DNA of 64,000 nt from Segatella copri (GCF_026015625.1 NZ_JAPDVG010000001.1:3400501-3464500), one strand, 5' to 3'; counted from the stretch's first letter, positions 26,196 through 37,051 are shown. Numbers and translations are program-made. Notes: generated by a model not told the origin, from the letters alone.

Positions 26196-29100
26196 CTAGA
26201 TTTTCCGGTGTGCCTGCATATAATCGCGAGGCGAAGAGCCATAAAAGTTCTTGAACATGGTGCTGAAGCTGGCTGGGTTGGAGAAACCACAGGCATACAT
26301 GATGTCTGTTATCGTCTTATTAGAGTGACTCAGCAACTTTTCGGCATATTGCAGACGGGTATTGCGGATGAAGGCATGTGGCGTCTGGTTGGTCAGTTCC
26401 TTCATTCGGCGGTGCAGATGCACACGGCTCAGTCCTACTTCGCGGGCAATCATATCCACACTCAGGTCCTCATTATCCATGTTGTCATTGATTACCTTCA
26501 TCACCTGTTCCATCAGCTGGTCTTTTGGTGAAAGGGCTTTTTCTATCGCAATCTGCCTGTCGCTCTGTCTCTCGTTGCCCATAAACTTGTTTTTCAAAGT
26601 ACGGCGCACGTTGAGCAGGTTGATGATGGTGCGGCGCAGAATGTCCATATTGAACGGCTTCACCACATAGGCATCGGCACCCGACTGCAAACCGGTCAGC
26701 TGGTCTTCCTCTCTGCTCATCGCTGTAAGCAGAATCACTGGAATGTGGTTGGTGTTCACATTGTTCTTAATCTTGGTACAGAGCGTATTGCCGTCCATCT
26801 CTGGCATCATGATGTCTGAGATAACGAGGCTTGGCTTCTGCTTGATAATCTCCGGCAGCGTCTCCTTTCCGTTGCAGAAGGTAAGGATATTGTAGGTTTC
26901 CTGTAGTTGGGTCTTCAGGAAATTACGTATTGCCTCATCGTCTTCTACCACAGCGATGGTGCTCTTTGCCTTGCTCTTGAAATCTTCTTCGGCGTCATTG
27001 GCTGTATCGGCAGCATTCTCTTCGTTTCCTTCCTCCATGTTTTCTTCCAGTTCCTTGATGTCTTCAGCAGTCTGTGGCTCCGGTGCATCTATCATTTCTT
27101 CCGGTTTCAGATGCTCGTTGCCCAGAGGCAGCGTGATGAGGAACTGGCTTCCTTCCTTCCAGTCGGCTTCATCAAGTGTCTTGTTGTTGGCGGCTGTAAT
27201 GGTTCCGTAGTGCAGTTCCACGAGTGAGCGCGTCAGGTCGAGACCGATTCCCGTACCTACATTCCGGTCATAAGAAGTGGTGGTACTCTGATAGAAGCGC
27301 TGGAAAATCGTTTCGAGCTTTTCCTCCTGAATGCCCTTGCCGCTGTCCTTGATGGCGATGCGGACATGATGAGGCGAGTGGGAGAGGGTGATACGGATTC
27401 TGCCGCCTGCAGGAGTAAACTTGAAGGCGTTTGACAGGACATTCATCAATACCTTGTCAAAGTTGTCGCGGTCTATCCATACCGGGAGGGCCTCGTCTTC
27501 GTGCTCAAAGGTGAATTGGATGCTCTTGGCTATCGCCTGCTGGCAGAAGAGTTTGTATTCATCGCCAATAAAGGCAACCATATCGGTTTCGCTCATGTGC
27601 ATCACCATTTGTCCCTTGTCAATCTTTCTCAGGTCCATCATCTGGTTAATCAGGTGCAGGATTCGTTCCGAGTTCTTGCGCATCATATCGTAGATGCCCT
27701 GTCGGTGAGCGTCTTTGTCTTCCTTTATCAGCGTGAACAGCGGAGTGAGGATAAGGGTCAATGGGGTACGGATTTCGTGGCTGATGTTCATGAAGAACTT
27801 CAGTTTTGCTTCGCCCATCTCTTCCGCATGGATATGCTGCTGCAATATGAGCTGGTCTTCCATCTTGCGTTTGCGGTGCTTGATATAGAGCAGACAGAGC
27901 CCCAGGAAGGCAAGCAGATAGCAGAGTCTTGCCCAGATGCTGGCGTACCAGGCTGGGTGGACGATGATGGAGAACTCCTTGACAGGTGTTTCGTATCCGT
28001 TGCAGATGGCCTTGACACGGAACTTATAGGTACCTGCTGGCATATGTGAGAATGACAGTTCGTTCATGCCAGACTGTATGGTTCGCCAATCCTCACCATT
28101 GATGCTGTAGGCGTAACTGATCTGCTCTACATTATTATATGTAAGAGTAGACAGTTGGATGGTGAAGGTGTTGTCTTCATGAGATAAGGAGAACTTGTCG
28201 CTGTTGTAGGCGCCTTTGTCGGTGATAGTATAGATGCCCGATTCCATATCCGGGTATACAGGGTTGTTGCCAACAAGAAGTCCTGATATGGTAACTTTTG
28301 CCTGCCAAGGATGCTGTTTCACCTTGTCCGTATCAAACCAGTTGATACCGCCTGTTCCGCCCATCACCAGCATCTTTCCTCCCCAAAGTGTGCAGGCTGC
28401 TGCATCGCTGAACTCATTACTCTGTAAGCCATTGTCCGAGAAGTACTTGTTGATGGTACCTTTTTCTGTATTTACCTGGTTTAAACCACAGGTAGTTCCT
28501 ATCCAGATTCTGCCCTTGTAATCTTCTATGATGCTGGCTACGCTGTTGTTTGAAAGTCCAAGTTCTGTGTTATAAATCTTCGGATGAGCATATCCCTTCT
28601 TCGGATCATAGCAGATTGCGCCGTCTTCAGTGCCAAACCATACGCGGTTCTTGCTGTCCGAATAAACGCAATGTGAGAAACTGCCCTTGTTCAGACAGTT
28701 GACGCCACCGAAAGTGGAAGTCCAGCTATTCTTCTGCTGGTCATAGCAAGCCAGACCCACAGAAGTGGCTACGAAAACCCGCTTACCATCTTTTGAGATG
28801 CTAAGTTTTACGAGGAAATCATTAGGAATGCTGTTCTTTTTCAGGTTGTTGTCGGCACCATCTTGTTTTTTCCATTGCTTGATGCTTCCATCTGGAGAAA
28901 GGCGGAAAAGTCCTTTGCCCATGGTAGCAAACCATACATTGCCCTGCGGGTCTTCCTGGATATCGAAGATGCCCGCCTGGTTGCCAATGCCTAGGCTGAA
29001 TGGATGGAAAGACCCCCCCGCATCTATAAATCCGATGCCGTCAGTATAGGTTCCTACCCATGTTCTGCCTTTCTTGTCTTTGCAGAGTGCCAGTACCGTG

Positions 29101-30302
29101 GTGTTGCTTAATAAATGGCTCTTGATACTACCGGTTTTTATGTCAAAGAGGTAAAGACCATCCTTGTCGGTGCCCACCCAGACTTGATTGCCCTGGTTGG
29201 CACACAGACTTGTGATGCTGTTTTCGCCTATCACGTTGCGGTTGCCCAAACGGTAGCCCATATAGTTGAAATCGCATTGAGCCTGCGACTGCATGAATAC
29301 GCCCTTCTGGAGCATACTCACCCAGATGTTTCCCGTAGAATCTTCTATAATGCTGGTAATCTTGCTCTTGGCAAGATTTACTTCATGGCAGAACAGAGGA
29401 TTATTTTGCAAGAATCCTGTTACAGGATTATACACGAAGATACCCATACCATCGCAACCGATAAACAAGCGCTGGTCGCGGCTGATATAGATGTTGTCAA
29501 TAGGAAGATTGCCAATGCCGGCTATCTTGGTGAAGGCGGTTGAACCAGCCTTGAGAAGGTAAACACCTTCATTCTTGGTAGCAAGATAAATGTTGCCCTT
29601 GTCGTCTTGCCTGATATCTTGTGTGTTAAGTTGCTCTGTTCCCATGATGCGTGAAACAAGCTTGCCGTTCTTTTCTTTCCGTAACAGCTTTCCGTTTTCC
29701 AGGATAATCCAGAGCCTTTCTTGTTTGTCTTCCAGAATTTTATGTATGTATTTCAGGTTCTCCACTTCTCCTTTCATGGTGTAACAGGCGTTTGCATCTG
29801 TTTTCTTGGTCATGATGCCGTAACCGGAGGTAACGACAGCAATATCGCCATTGTGCAAACGGCTTACCTGAGTAACGTAAGTGTTTATAGGCTTATTTCT
29901 TGAATCGAGCATAGGTACGTTGCTGAATCTTTTACCATTAAGTATAAGTAGCGACTTGTTTGTTCCCAGCACAATACGCCCCTTTTCATCCTGTGTTATA
30001 CAGTTGATATAGTTGCTGTTGAGCCCGTTACTGTTGTTGTAGGCTTTTCTGATGACCATAAAGTTATAGCCATCATAGATATTCAAGCCGTTACGGGTGG
30101 CAATCCAAATGAAACCATTTGAATCCTGGAACACCTGAGTGGCAAGGTTGCTCGAAAGCTGGTTGTCTGAATTGAAAAGTTTTCCTCGCTGCGCCATCAT
30201 GTTCTGCGCAGTGAGACAGAAGATAAACATCAGTAAAAGACCGATGTATCTCATTGTTCTGAGATTTGATTTCATGGAAATCATCATGATTCTTGGTTTC
30301 AT
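26196..30302 (-). CDS. Hybrid two-component system regulator (HTCS) of the xylan locus
   Basis: The 1368-residue start at 30302 is chosen because a -7 box lies 31 bases upstream, and a longer frame would begin before it. Order of domains: signal anchor (about 16-36), periplasmic propeller repeats (about 40-690, such as FIWIATRNGLNIYDGYNF), Y_Y_Y domain (about 700-770) and transmembrane span (about 795-812). Then come a HisKA with ISHEIRTPL (phospho-acceptor His near 839), HATPase (NVLSNAFKFTP, GTGIGLDLTRS), a receiver with VISDIMMPEMDG (Asp near 1162) and an AraC HTH (about 1265-1368). HTCS proteins bind specific oligosaccharides and activate adjacent PULs. XynR of P. bryantii is the likely counterpart. 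The gene lies between a GH43 gene and the broken GH5. Confidence 0.93.
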   Translation of the reverse strand: MKPRIMMISMKSNLRTMRYIGLLLMFIFCLTAQNMMAQRGKLFNSDNQLSSNLATQVFQDSNGFIWIATRNGLNIYDGYNFMVIRKAYNNSNGLNSNYINCITQDEKGRIVLGTNKSLLILNGKRFSNVPMLDSRNKPINTYVTQVSRLHNGDIAVVTSGYGIMTKKTDANACYTMKGEVENLKYIHKILEDKQERLWIILENGKLLRKEKNGKLVSRIMGTEQLNTQDIRQDDKGNIYLATKNEGVYLLKAGSTAFTKIAGIGNLPIDNIYISRDQRLFIGCDGMGIFVYNPVTGFLQNNPLFCHEVNLAKSKITSIIEDSTGNIWVSMLQKGVFMQSQAQCDFNYMGYRLGNRNVIGENSITSLCANQGNQVWVGTDKDGLYLFDIKTGSIKSHLLSNTTVLALCKDKKGRTWVGTYTDGIGFIDAGGSFHPFSLGIGNQAGIFDIQEDPQGNVWFATMGKGLFRLSPDGSIKQWKKQDGADNNLKKNSIPNDFLVKLSISKDGKRVFVATSVGLACYDQQKNSWTSTFGGVNCLNKGSFSHCVYSDSKNRVWFGTEDGAICYDPKKGYAHPKIYNTELGLSNNSVASIIEDYKGRIWIGTTCGLNQVNTEKGTINKYFSDNGLQSNEFSDAAACTLWGGKMLVMGGTGGINWFDTDKVKQHPWQAKVTISGLLVGNNPVYPDMESGIYTITDKGAYNSDKFSLSHEDNTFTIQLSTLTYNNVEQISYAYSINGEDWRTIQSGMNELSFSHMPAGTYKFRVKAICNGYETPVKEFSIIVHPAWYASIWARLCYLLAFLGLCLLYIKHRKRKMEDQLILQQHIHAEEMGEAKLKFFMNISHEIRTPLTLILTPLFTLIKEDKDAHRQGIYDMMRKNSERILHLINQMMDLRKIDKGQMVMHMSETDMVAFIGDEYKLFCQQAIAKSIQFTFEHEDEALPVWIDRDNFDKVLMNVLSNAFKFTPAGGRIRITLSHSPHHVRIAIKDSGKGIQEEKLETIFQRFYQSTTTSYDRNVGTGIGLDLTRSLVELHYGTITAANNKTLDEADWKEGSQFLITLPLGNEHLKPEEMIDAPEPQTAEDIKELEENMEEGNEENAADTANDAEEDFKSKAKSTIAVVEDDEAIRNFLKTQLQETYNILTFCNGKETLPEIIKQKPSLVISDIMMPEMDGNTLCTKIKNNVNTNHIPVILLTAMSREEDQLTGLQSGADAYVVKPFNMDILRRTIINLLNVRRTLKNKFMGNERQSDRQIAIEKALSPKDQLMEQVMKVINDNMDNEDLSVDMIAREVGLSRVHLHRRMKELTNQTPHAFIRNTRLQYAEKLLSHSNKTITDIMYACGFSNPASFSTMFKNFYGSSPRDYMQAHRKI

Positions 30303-30332
30303 TGTCTTTTTTGGCTTTTTTATATTCGTTTG

Positions 30333-30348
30333 CAAAAATACAAAATTA
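30333..30348 (-). promoter_or_regulatory. Tandem -7 boxes before the HTCS gene
   Basis: The minus strand reads TAATTTTG (30341-30348) directly followed by TATTTTTG (30333-30340). Both match TAnnTTTG and lie 30-40 bases before the chosen start. Confidence 0.5.
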
Positions 30349-30782
30349 ATGGGAGAATAATGCATGATAAGGTATGTTTTTTACGAGAATATATTAAAAA
30401 AGATGTTAAAATGTTACGTAGGGTAAAGATAATGTTACATGTGGTACGAGAGAAAAACTATTGGTTACTTATTATAAAGTATATATGATAGATTAGAAGT
30501 ATCTTTGCATCGGTTTTTAAGTTGTATATATTTAGTATATTTAGGTTAGTTAGGTTTATACATAATAGTTTGTAGAATAGGTTTAGAATTTCTAAGAGAT
30601 TTTGATATTATGGTTTTTATATAGAATCATGATTAATTGGTTTTCGGGATTGGTGCGTAGTGATTACGCGCCATTCTATTTTAAAAGACCAGCATCCTTT
30701 TCTGTAAACTAGAACCTGGCAATTCTTCATAATATAATAAGGTGACTGACAATAAATTATAAATCTAAAAATAATTGTAACA
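30349..30782 (+). promoter_or_regulatory. Divergent control region and long leader of the GH5 gene
   Basis: There is no gene here. TATCTTTG at 30500-30507 is a -7 box. Exactly 20 bases upstream ends TTAC-N7-AAAG (30465-30479), the outer parts of the locus motif, with 8 of 15 positions matching. The leader would be about 270 bases. It contains a small hairpin GGTGCGTA/TACGCGCC at 30650-30670. Confidence 0.4.
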
Positions 30783-31151
30783 ATGAACAGAAAGAAATTG
30801 TTAATATCACTCGCTATGGCTATGCTGTCAATGGCGGGACTGGCTGCAGATAATCTGCCGGCACTCCGTGTGGAGGGTAGGAACCTGGTGGATGCCAATG
30901 GTAAGATTGTTGTCTTGCATGGCGTAATGGATACGCCAAACCGCTACTTCAACGGTTGGAGATGGCAACAGTGGAAGCCTGATTATTCTGAAGCCGACAT
31001 CAAACCTTGCTTGGAATATTTCTCTAAGCAGTTTTCTGCCATCACCGACAAGAAGCAGGGTGCTTATTGTACCGTGTTCCGATTGCACATGGATCCATGC
31101 TGGACCAACGATCCGGCAAAGAAAGCCTCAAATCCGCAACCTATAGGTTTT
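30783..31151 (+). pseudogene. GH5-type glycoside hydrolase, N-terminal part, split by IS1380-family element
   Basis: ATG 30783 opens a secreted protein (signal about 1-21, GLAA) with GH5-like N-terminal sequence: LRVEGRNLVDANGKIVVLHGVM, and DPCWTNDP near residue 106. Coding continuity is lost after about NPQPIGF, where the frame enters the insertion element and stops at 31313 after foreign residues. The C-terminal part resumes beyond the element (about 32716-33780). The broken enzyme was probably an endo-acting xylanase-type GH5 of this locus. The substrate is inferred from context. Confidence 0.85.
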
Positions 31152-32713
31152 AGTGGGATTTTGCTTGCAAAGCGACAAAATTCATTTTATTGTACATATT
31201 TCTTGCACAACAGAAATGTCGCAGACACAAAATCCCCTTACCCCATAAAGCGACTTGAGGTAATACGCTGGTTTAACCAGAAAAGCATGGTCTTTAACCA
31301 AAGTCTGTCTTGAACAGGTTGGCATAAGCATTGTTGTCTGAGTAAATGTTCAATACATGCCTACGTGATGTCTTAATCCATTTCGCAGGAACAGAGATGA
31401 ACTTGAAAACAAAGGTCTTGATTCTGCTGGTGGCACGCAATCCAAATTCATGGGTTTTCAATCTCTGCATAATAGCTTTGTAGAAGTTTCTGATGAGAGC
31501 TGTCATAAGCAGGAATACAGTATTCTGTGCCATGAACGATTTTGGCAATCGATTCCAGCCAAAGTCATTGTTCATGTCATCGAAGATGCGTTCCTTGCCA
31601 CCACGAAGATTGTAGAATTCCACGATGTCTCTTGCACTCGACTTGTAATCGTTAGTCAGTATACATCTGTAGGTATATTCGCCTTCCCAAATGTCAAGGT
31701 CTCCATCTATTCGCCTTTGTCTCTGTATGACAAGACGATACGGTTTTCCTTTCCATTTCTCAACAAGGATAGAATTCAACTCAAACTCAATACCGTTGAT
31801 TTCAACAGTTTTCCATCCAGTTAAGGCAAACATGGAATCGTAGAAAGAAGAGCATCTGTTGGCACGAATATAAAAATGCCTGCAATGAGCCTCTACCATA
31901 TCTACGATTTCCTCCGAACATGAGCCGCAATCCATGCGGGCACGAGAAATATATATTTCCGAAGCCTCCAATCGCTTGAAGATTCTTTCCAAAGTTTCTT
32001 TTTGGTTGAAGCGCACGTTTGTGTTGCCGTCTCTATTTTCAATACCAACAATCATGTCGTTAATGACAGCTACACCTGGACTATAGCCCAAGAACTTCTT
32101 GTAGGTTGGTTTTGCATCATACTTCTCTGTTTCAATGAACTGATGGTCAAAGTCAAAATCATACTCTTGACCGGATTTCAATTGACCAGTAGCAAGCAGG
32201 GCATTGACCAGTAAGCAGTTCATCTTGTCTGCAGTATTGAAATCATAGGATTTGCCAGAAGCAGACTTATAGGTGATGCTCTTAAAAGTCAGTTCTTCGA
32301 TAGCACGTAATATGGTGTCTGCGCTGCAAGTGCGAAGAGTTGGATGAAGAGACAAATGTTTCATCAGGTGAGTTGTAACATCCTCAATACATGAGCCACC
32401 ACAAAGATATACGCACATCAGAGAGCGTAGAATCTCGCTATATTGATAACCAAACATAGTGCATCTCAATCCCAAGGTGGAATCTATGGTTTGAGCTAAA
32501 AGAGCATCAAATTGCTCCATAATCGAAAAAATTCCCCCAAAAGGAGTGAGTTTCTCAGATTTTATTTGTATCTTTGCCATGTCATATTAGAGTTTTGCTT
32601 GTCTTCTTTTCGCAACACTAAGGTAAGTGAAAATTCTGACATGGCAAAATCCTGGGCAACTTTTTGTTGCTCAGGCACTTATAAATAATGTCAAACTATA
32701 GTGTTGCGGAATT
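31152..32713 (-). mobile_element. IS1380-family insertion sequence in the GH5 gene (ends approximate)
   Basis: About 1.56 kb with one transposase gene separates the two halves of a GH5 gene. A 9-bp inverted repeat GGATTTTGC lies at 31156-31164, with its complement at 32644-32652. The right end also contains an inverted pair CGCAACACTA/TAGTGTTGCG. I could not find a clean target duplication, so the borders are set by where the GH5 reading frames stop and resume. A remnant of a related right end lies at 56141-56220. Confidence 0.8.
31294..32580 (-). CDS. IS1380-family transposase
   Basis: The complete 428-residue DDE transposase has family-typical features. It begins LTPFGGIFSIMEQFD. The core carries FDFDHQFIETEKYDAKPTYKKFLGYSPGVAVIND (first catalytic Asp region), ISRARMDCGSCSEEIVDMVE and DIVEFYNLRGGKERIFDDMNNDFGWNRLP (catalytic Glu region). 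The reading frame is intact, so the element may still move. It is transcribed against the GH5 gene. Confidence 0.93.
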   Translation of the reverse strand: MAKIQIKSEKLTPFGGIFSIMEQFDALLAQTIDSTLGLRCTMFGYQYSEILRSLMCVYLCGGSCIEDVTTHLMKHLSLHPTLRTCSADTILRAIEELTFKSITYKSASGKSYDFNTADKMNCLLVNALLATGQLKSGQEYDFDFDHQFIETEKYDAKPTYKKFLGYSPGVAVINDMIVGIENRDGNTNVRFNQKETLERIFKRLEASEIYISRARMDCGSCSEEIVDMVEAHCRHFYIRANRCSSFYDSMFALTGWKTVEINGIEFELNSILVEKWKGKPYRLVIQRQRRIDGDLDIWEGEYTYRCILTNDYKSSARDIVEFYNLRGGKERIFDDMNNDFGWNRLPKSFMAQNTVFLLMTALIRNFYKAIMQRLKTHEFGLRATSRIKTFVFKFISVPAKWIKTSRRHVLNIYSDNNAYANLFKTDFG

Positions 32714-32715
32714 AA

Positions 32716-33780
32716 GGGAAAGTAGAAAACGAGGCTGATATCTCGGCATTCAACATGGCGCGCTATCGTCTCTATCTCCAGAAACTCTACATTCCTCTCA
32801 TCAAGGATGCTATAGCACATGGGCTTTATGTCATCGTTCGTCCACCGGGAGTCTGTCCTCAGGACATTAGCGTGGGCGATAAGTACAACCGCTATCTGAA
32901 GGGTATCTGGAAAACTTTTGCTGCCGATGAGTATATCCGGCAGAATTCGGGTATTATCTCTATCGAACTAGCCAACGAGCCGGTGAGGGTTCATATGGGT
33001 GATGGCTCTAATTCGGATAAAGCACTGCATGATTACTTCCAGCCGGTGGTTGATGAGATTCGCGAGCAGGGGTTCAAGGGAATCATCTGGGTTCCGGGCG
33101 CAGGTTATCAGAGCCAGTATCAGGATTACGTCAAGAATCCTATCACCGATAGCGAGAACAACTTCTCTTATGCAGTACATGTTTATTCCGGATGGTATGG
33201 AAATATGACCGATAAGAGTTACGATCACGATACTTTCATCCGCAACTTCAAAAGTCAGGTGCCGATGGTAGAGACGAAGCCTATCATGGTAACGGAGATA
33301 GACTGGAGTCCGGAAGATCCTGACAAGGCGAGCGAAGGTCACTGGAATGAGTGGGGACAGTGGACACAACCTAATCTGGGAAGCTGGGCAACAGCATCTA
33401 CCTCGAAATGGGGATTGGCATGGAAGGCAGTTCACGACCACTTTGGCAATATCGGAATGACGATTACCCATCCACAGGAATATTACGATATTGATGTATA
33501 TCTTAAAACGGGCAAGGTGATTCCAGGTTTCCAGAATGCCAAGAAACACGGATTGTTCGAAGAGTGTTGCGGCTATGCCTGTATGAACTGGTATAAAGAG
33601 TGGTATTTGAAACAAAATACAACGGGAATTAAACAATTAGAAACCCAGGCAGACGTGGTTTCCACCTTATATTATAATATAGAAGGAAAAGAAGTTGAAA
33701 AGCCAACTGCAGGTGTTTATATAATAAAACAACTGTTAAGTAATGGAAAAATACGTTCTCGCAAGGTTTTTCTAAAATGA
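32716..33780 (+). pseudogene. GH5-type glycoside hydrolase, C-terminal part
   Basis: Reading resumes in frame as GKVENEADISAFNMARYRLYLQKLYIPLI. It contains YVIVRPPGVCPQ, SIELANEPVRVH (the GH5 NEP motif with the acid/base Glu) and TEIDWSPED (nucleophile Glu). A short C-terminal domain (LYYNIEGKEVEKPTAGVYIIKQ to RKVFLK) resembles the secretion-type tails of other proteins in this window. A stop codon directly precedes the segment, so it cannot be translated from the original start. The catalytic residues look intact, which suggests recent inactivation. An internal start at 32755 could yield an unexported fragment. Confidence 0.85.
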
Positions 33781-33791
33781 TAAACTTTCTG

Positions 33792-33834
33792 TTACACCAC
33801 GCAAAGTATGTTTCGAAAGAAATCCATACCTTTG
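33792..33834 (+). promoter_or_regulatory. Operator-promoter of the xus operon
   Basis: TTACACCACGCAAAG (33792-33806) is followed after 20 bases by the -7 box TACCTTTG (33827-33834). The same arrangement occurs at 47750-47791 and 57238-57280. CAAAG occupies the place of the -33 box. The leader to the XusA start is about 88 bases. HTCS binding is inferred. Confidence 0.7.
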
Positions 33835-33922
33835 CCGCCGTGAATAAACAGTTTTAGCGCACGCCTAAATTTTTAAAGCATAAATCAAAAATGAATAGAA
33901 CATGATTGAACAAGTGTTAACA

Positions 33923-36900
33923 ATGAAACGGACAGCAGCCTTATGCTTGGTGGGAGCTTTCTGCAGCCTGAATGCTCAGGCACAGAATATCCAGGTCAAG
34001 GGTAATCTTGTTGACGGTACAGGTGAGCCTCTGATAGGTGCCACTGTAAAAGTGAAAGGTAATGCCAGCGTCGGTGCGGTCACCGACTTAGATGGTAATT
34101 TCAGCATCAGTGTTCCTTCTGAGAATTCTATCCTCGTATTTACATACGTAGGTATGAAGACCAAGGAAGTAAAGATTGGTAAGAAGAGAGAGTTCAAACT
34201 TACTCTTGAAGACGACAACGCCATCGGCGAAGTTGTAGTCGTTGGTTATGGTCAGCAGAAGAAGGCTTCTGTCGTAGGTTCCATCACCCAGACTACTGGT
34301 GAGGTTTTGGAGCGTGCAGCTGGTGTCAGCGACGTTGGTTCAGCCTTGACAGGTAACCTCCCAGGAGTTGTTACAATCCAAGGCAATGGTATGCCTGGTG
34401 AGGAGGAACCTCAGATTATCATCCGTGGTTCTAGTTCATGGAACAATTCCGACCCTCTCGTTCTTGTTGATGGTATTGAACGTCCTCTGAGCAGCGTGGA
34501 CATCTCTTCTGTGGAGAGCATCTCTGTACTGAAGGATGCTTCTGCTACTGCAGTCTATGGTGTGAAGGGAGCCAATGGTGTCATCTTGGTTACCACCAAG
34601 CGTGGTCAGGAAGGCAAGGCTAAGATTGACATTGGTTTCAATGCTACGTTGAAAGCTCCTTCTAAGTTGCCTAATAAGTACGACTCTTATGATGCGTTGA
34701 TGCTTCGCAACCAAGTGGTAGAACGTGAACTGGGCATTTATCCTGAAGGTGTTTCATATCTTCGTCCTCAGTCTTTTATAGACAACTATCGAAACCAGAC
34801 TACGCAGGAGCAGCGTGAACGTTATGCCAATGTGGATTGGCAGGATGCACTTTTCAAAAAGTCTGCTATGTCCTATAATGCGAACGTGAACGTGAGTGGT
34901 GGTACAAAATTCGTTAAGTACTTCGCTTCTGCTGATTTCGTGCATGAGGGTGACCTCTTCCGTGAGTATGATAATGGTCGTAACTACAACTCTGGCTATG
35001 GATACAATCGTATCAATGTTCGTAGTAACTTGGACTTTGCCATCACAAGTAGCACTACTTTGAAGGTAAATGTGGCTGGTAGCAATGGCGTAAGAAAAGC
35101 TCCTTGGAGTAACATGAGCAATAGTGAGTGGCAGATTGGTCAGCAGTGGGCTGGTGCTTATAACATCGCCCCAGATGTGTTCTTGCCACAATATTCTGAC
35201 GGCTCATGGGGATTCTATCCATCTGCTTCCAATGTAAGTAACTCTGCACAGAATCTTGCTATCGGTGGTACAGCACAGGCTACAACCACTCGTATCAATA
35301 CAGACTTTACCCTTGAGCAGAAATTGGATTTCATAACCAAAGGCTTAAATTTCCGTGGTACTATCTCTTGGGATAATGTTTTTGTTGAGACAGGACGAGG
35401 TATCAATGACTTGAATAATGAAGCCCAGACTAAGTATATTGATCCTGAAACAGGTCAGGTTACTTATGGTAAAGAACTTGAGGGACAGAATAAGTTTGAT
35501 TGGCAGCAAGGTGTGAACTGGTCAACGGAAGGTGGTTCTGTAGATAATAACCAGACTGTTCGCAACCTCTACTATCAGTTGCAGCTCAACTGGGCTCGCA
35601 AGTTTGGACAGCATGATGTGTCTGCCATGGGCTTGTTCTCACGTCAGGAGAATGCACGTGGTAGTGTGATGCCAACTTACCGTGAGGACTGGGCATTCCG
35701 TGCTACCTATAGCTATGCAGGTCGTTATAACATCGAGTATAATGGCGCCTATAACGGATCAGAAAAGTTCAGCAAGGACAATCGTTTTGCCTTCTTCAAT
35801 TCAGGTGCTATCGGATGGACCATTACTGAGGAAAACTTCATGAAGTCTCTTCGTGACAAGCACATCATCGATATGTTGAAGTTCCGTGCTTCCTACGGTG
35901 AGATTGGTGATGACAACCTAGGTCCAGACCCATTTGATTCTACTCGTCGCTGGTTGTATATGAGTCAGTGGGCGTATGGCGGCAAGACTACGATGGATCT
36001 CGACCATACAGAGAGCATCTATACATGGTATCGACAGAACACTCTTGGAAATGATAATGTGAAATGGGAAACAGTTAAGAAAACCAACTTCGGTATTGAT
36101 TATGGTTTCTTGGGAGGCTTGATTACTGGTTCTTTGGATTTCTTCTGTGATCGTCGTAATGACATCTTGATTTTCGGCTCCAACCGTTCCGTTCCTTCTT
36201 ATTTCGGAACGACAGCACCTACTATTAATAAAGGTAAGGTTCGTACTAGTGGTTACGAGTGGGAATTGAAACTTAATAAGGTGTTTGCTAATGGCTTGCG
36301 ACTCTGGGGTAATTTCAATATGACCCATGCCAAGAATAAGGTAATTTTGAAGGATGATGCCATCCTTACTCCAAATTATCAAAAGGAGGCAGGATTTGCC
36401 ATGAATCAGTATCACTCTTATATAGATAAGGGCTTTATCAATAATATTGATGATTTGATAGGTTCTCCGGCGCACGACTCCAATGACAATCATCGTTTGG
36501 TTGGTGACTATTACATTGTTGATTTCAATGGTGATGGTGTTGTTGATAGCAAGGACTCGGCTCCTGTAGGTTATAGCAGTAGTCCGCAGAACACCTATAA
36601 TGCTACTATTGGTTTCGAATGGAAGGGGTTCTCTGCTTTCGCTCAGTTCTATGGAGTAACTAATGTGACCCGTGACGTAGGATTGGGAAGTTTTGGTAAT
36701 AAGCTTGATAATGTTTATGATATTGGTACTTGGTGGAATAAGAATCAAACCAATGCAGAATGTGTCCTCCCTCGTTGGGGTGCCACTGCTTCAAGTTACT
36801 CCGATGGTACACAATATATGTATGATGGCTCTTACATTCGTTTGAAGAATGTCGAGATTGCTTATACCTGGACCAAGGGTTGGATTAAGGCATTAGGCGT

Positions 36901-37051
36901 AAACTACCTCAAGATTTACTTGAATGGTAATAACCTCTGGCTCTGGACTCGTATGCCTGATGACCGTGAGGCAAACCTCGGTGGTGGTGGCTGGTTGGGA
37001 GCATACCCTACGGTTCGCCGCTTCAACTTAGGTGTTAAATTCTCATTGTAA
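33923..37051 (+). CDS. xusA: SusC-type TonB-dependent transporter XusA
   Basis: The 1042-residue protein starts at MKRTAALCLVGAFCSLNAQAQ, and an in-frame ATG 21 bases upstream gives a less typical signal. Order: signal, CarboxypepD-like domain (about 22-95, IQVKGNLVDGTGEPLIGATV), TonB-box-like stretch EVVVVGYGQQKK, plug domain (PQIIIRGSSSWNNSDPLVLVDGIERPLSSVD) and a 22-strand barrel ending in FNLGVKFSL. It should import xylo-oligosaccharides across the outer membrane with XusB. It is the first gene of a run of seven same-strand genes ending at the terminator at 47702. Confidence 0.93.
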   Translation: MKRTAALCLVGAFCSLNAQAQNIQVKGNLVDGTGEPLIGATVKVKGNASVGAVTDLDGNFSISVPSENSILVFTYVGMKTKEVKIGKKREFKLTLEDDNAIGEVVVVGYGQQKKASVVGSITQTTGEVLERAAGVSDVGSALTGNLPGVVTIQGNGMPGEEEPQIIIRGSSSWNNSDPLVLVDGIERPLSSVDISSVESISVLKDASATAVYGVKGANGVILVTTKRGQEGKAKIDIGFNATLKAPSKLPNKYDSYDALMLRNQVVERELGIYPEGVSYLRPQSFIDNYRNQTTQEQRERYANVDWQDALFKKSAMSYNANVNVSGGTKFVKYFASADFVHEGDLFREYDNGRNYNSGYGYNRINVRSNLDFAITSSTTLKVNVAGSNGVRKAPWSNMSNSEWQIGQQWAGAYNIAPDVFLPQYSDGSWGFYPSASNVSNSAQNLAIGGTAQATTTRINTDFTLEQKLDFITKGLNFRGTISWDNVFVETGRGINDLNNEAQTKYIDPETGQVTYGKELEGQNKFDWQQGVNWSTEGGSVDNNQTVRNLYYQLQLNWARKFGQHDVSAMGLFSRQENARGSVMPTYREDWAFRATYSYAGRYNIEYNGAYNGSEKFSKDNRFAFFNSGAIGWTITEENFMKSLRDKHIIDMLKFRASYGEIGDDNLGPDPFDSTRRWLYMSQWAYGGKTTMDLDHTESIYTWYRQNTLGNDNVKWETVKKTNFGIDYGFLGGLITGSLDFFCDRRNDILIFGSNRSVPSYFGTTAPTINKGKVRTSGYEWELKLNKVFANGLRLWGNFNMTHAKNKVILKDDAILTPNYQKEAGFAMNQYHSYIDKGFINNIDDLIGSPAHDSNDNHRLVGDYYIVDFNGDGVVDSKDSAPVGYSSSPQNTYNATIGFEWKGFSAFAQFYGVTNVTRDVGLGSFGNKLDNVYDIGTWWNKNQTNAECVLPRWGATASSYSDGTQYMYDGSYIRLKNVEIAYTWTKGWIKALGVNYLKIYLNGNNLWLWTRMPDDREANLGGGGWLGAYPTVRRFNLGVKFSL

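Noticed and set aside
31152..32713. Exact ends and target duplication of the IS1380 element
   Set aside because: Candidates such as TTA on both sides would leave the GH5 gene out of frame, so I do not claim defined borders or a duplication.
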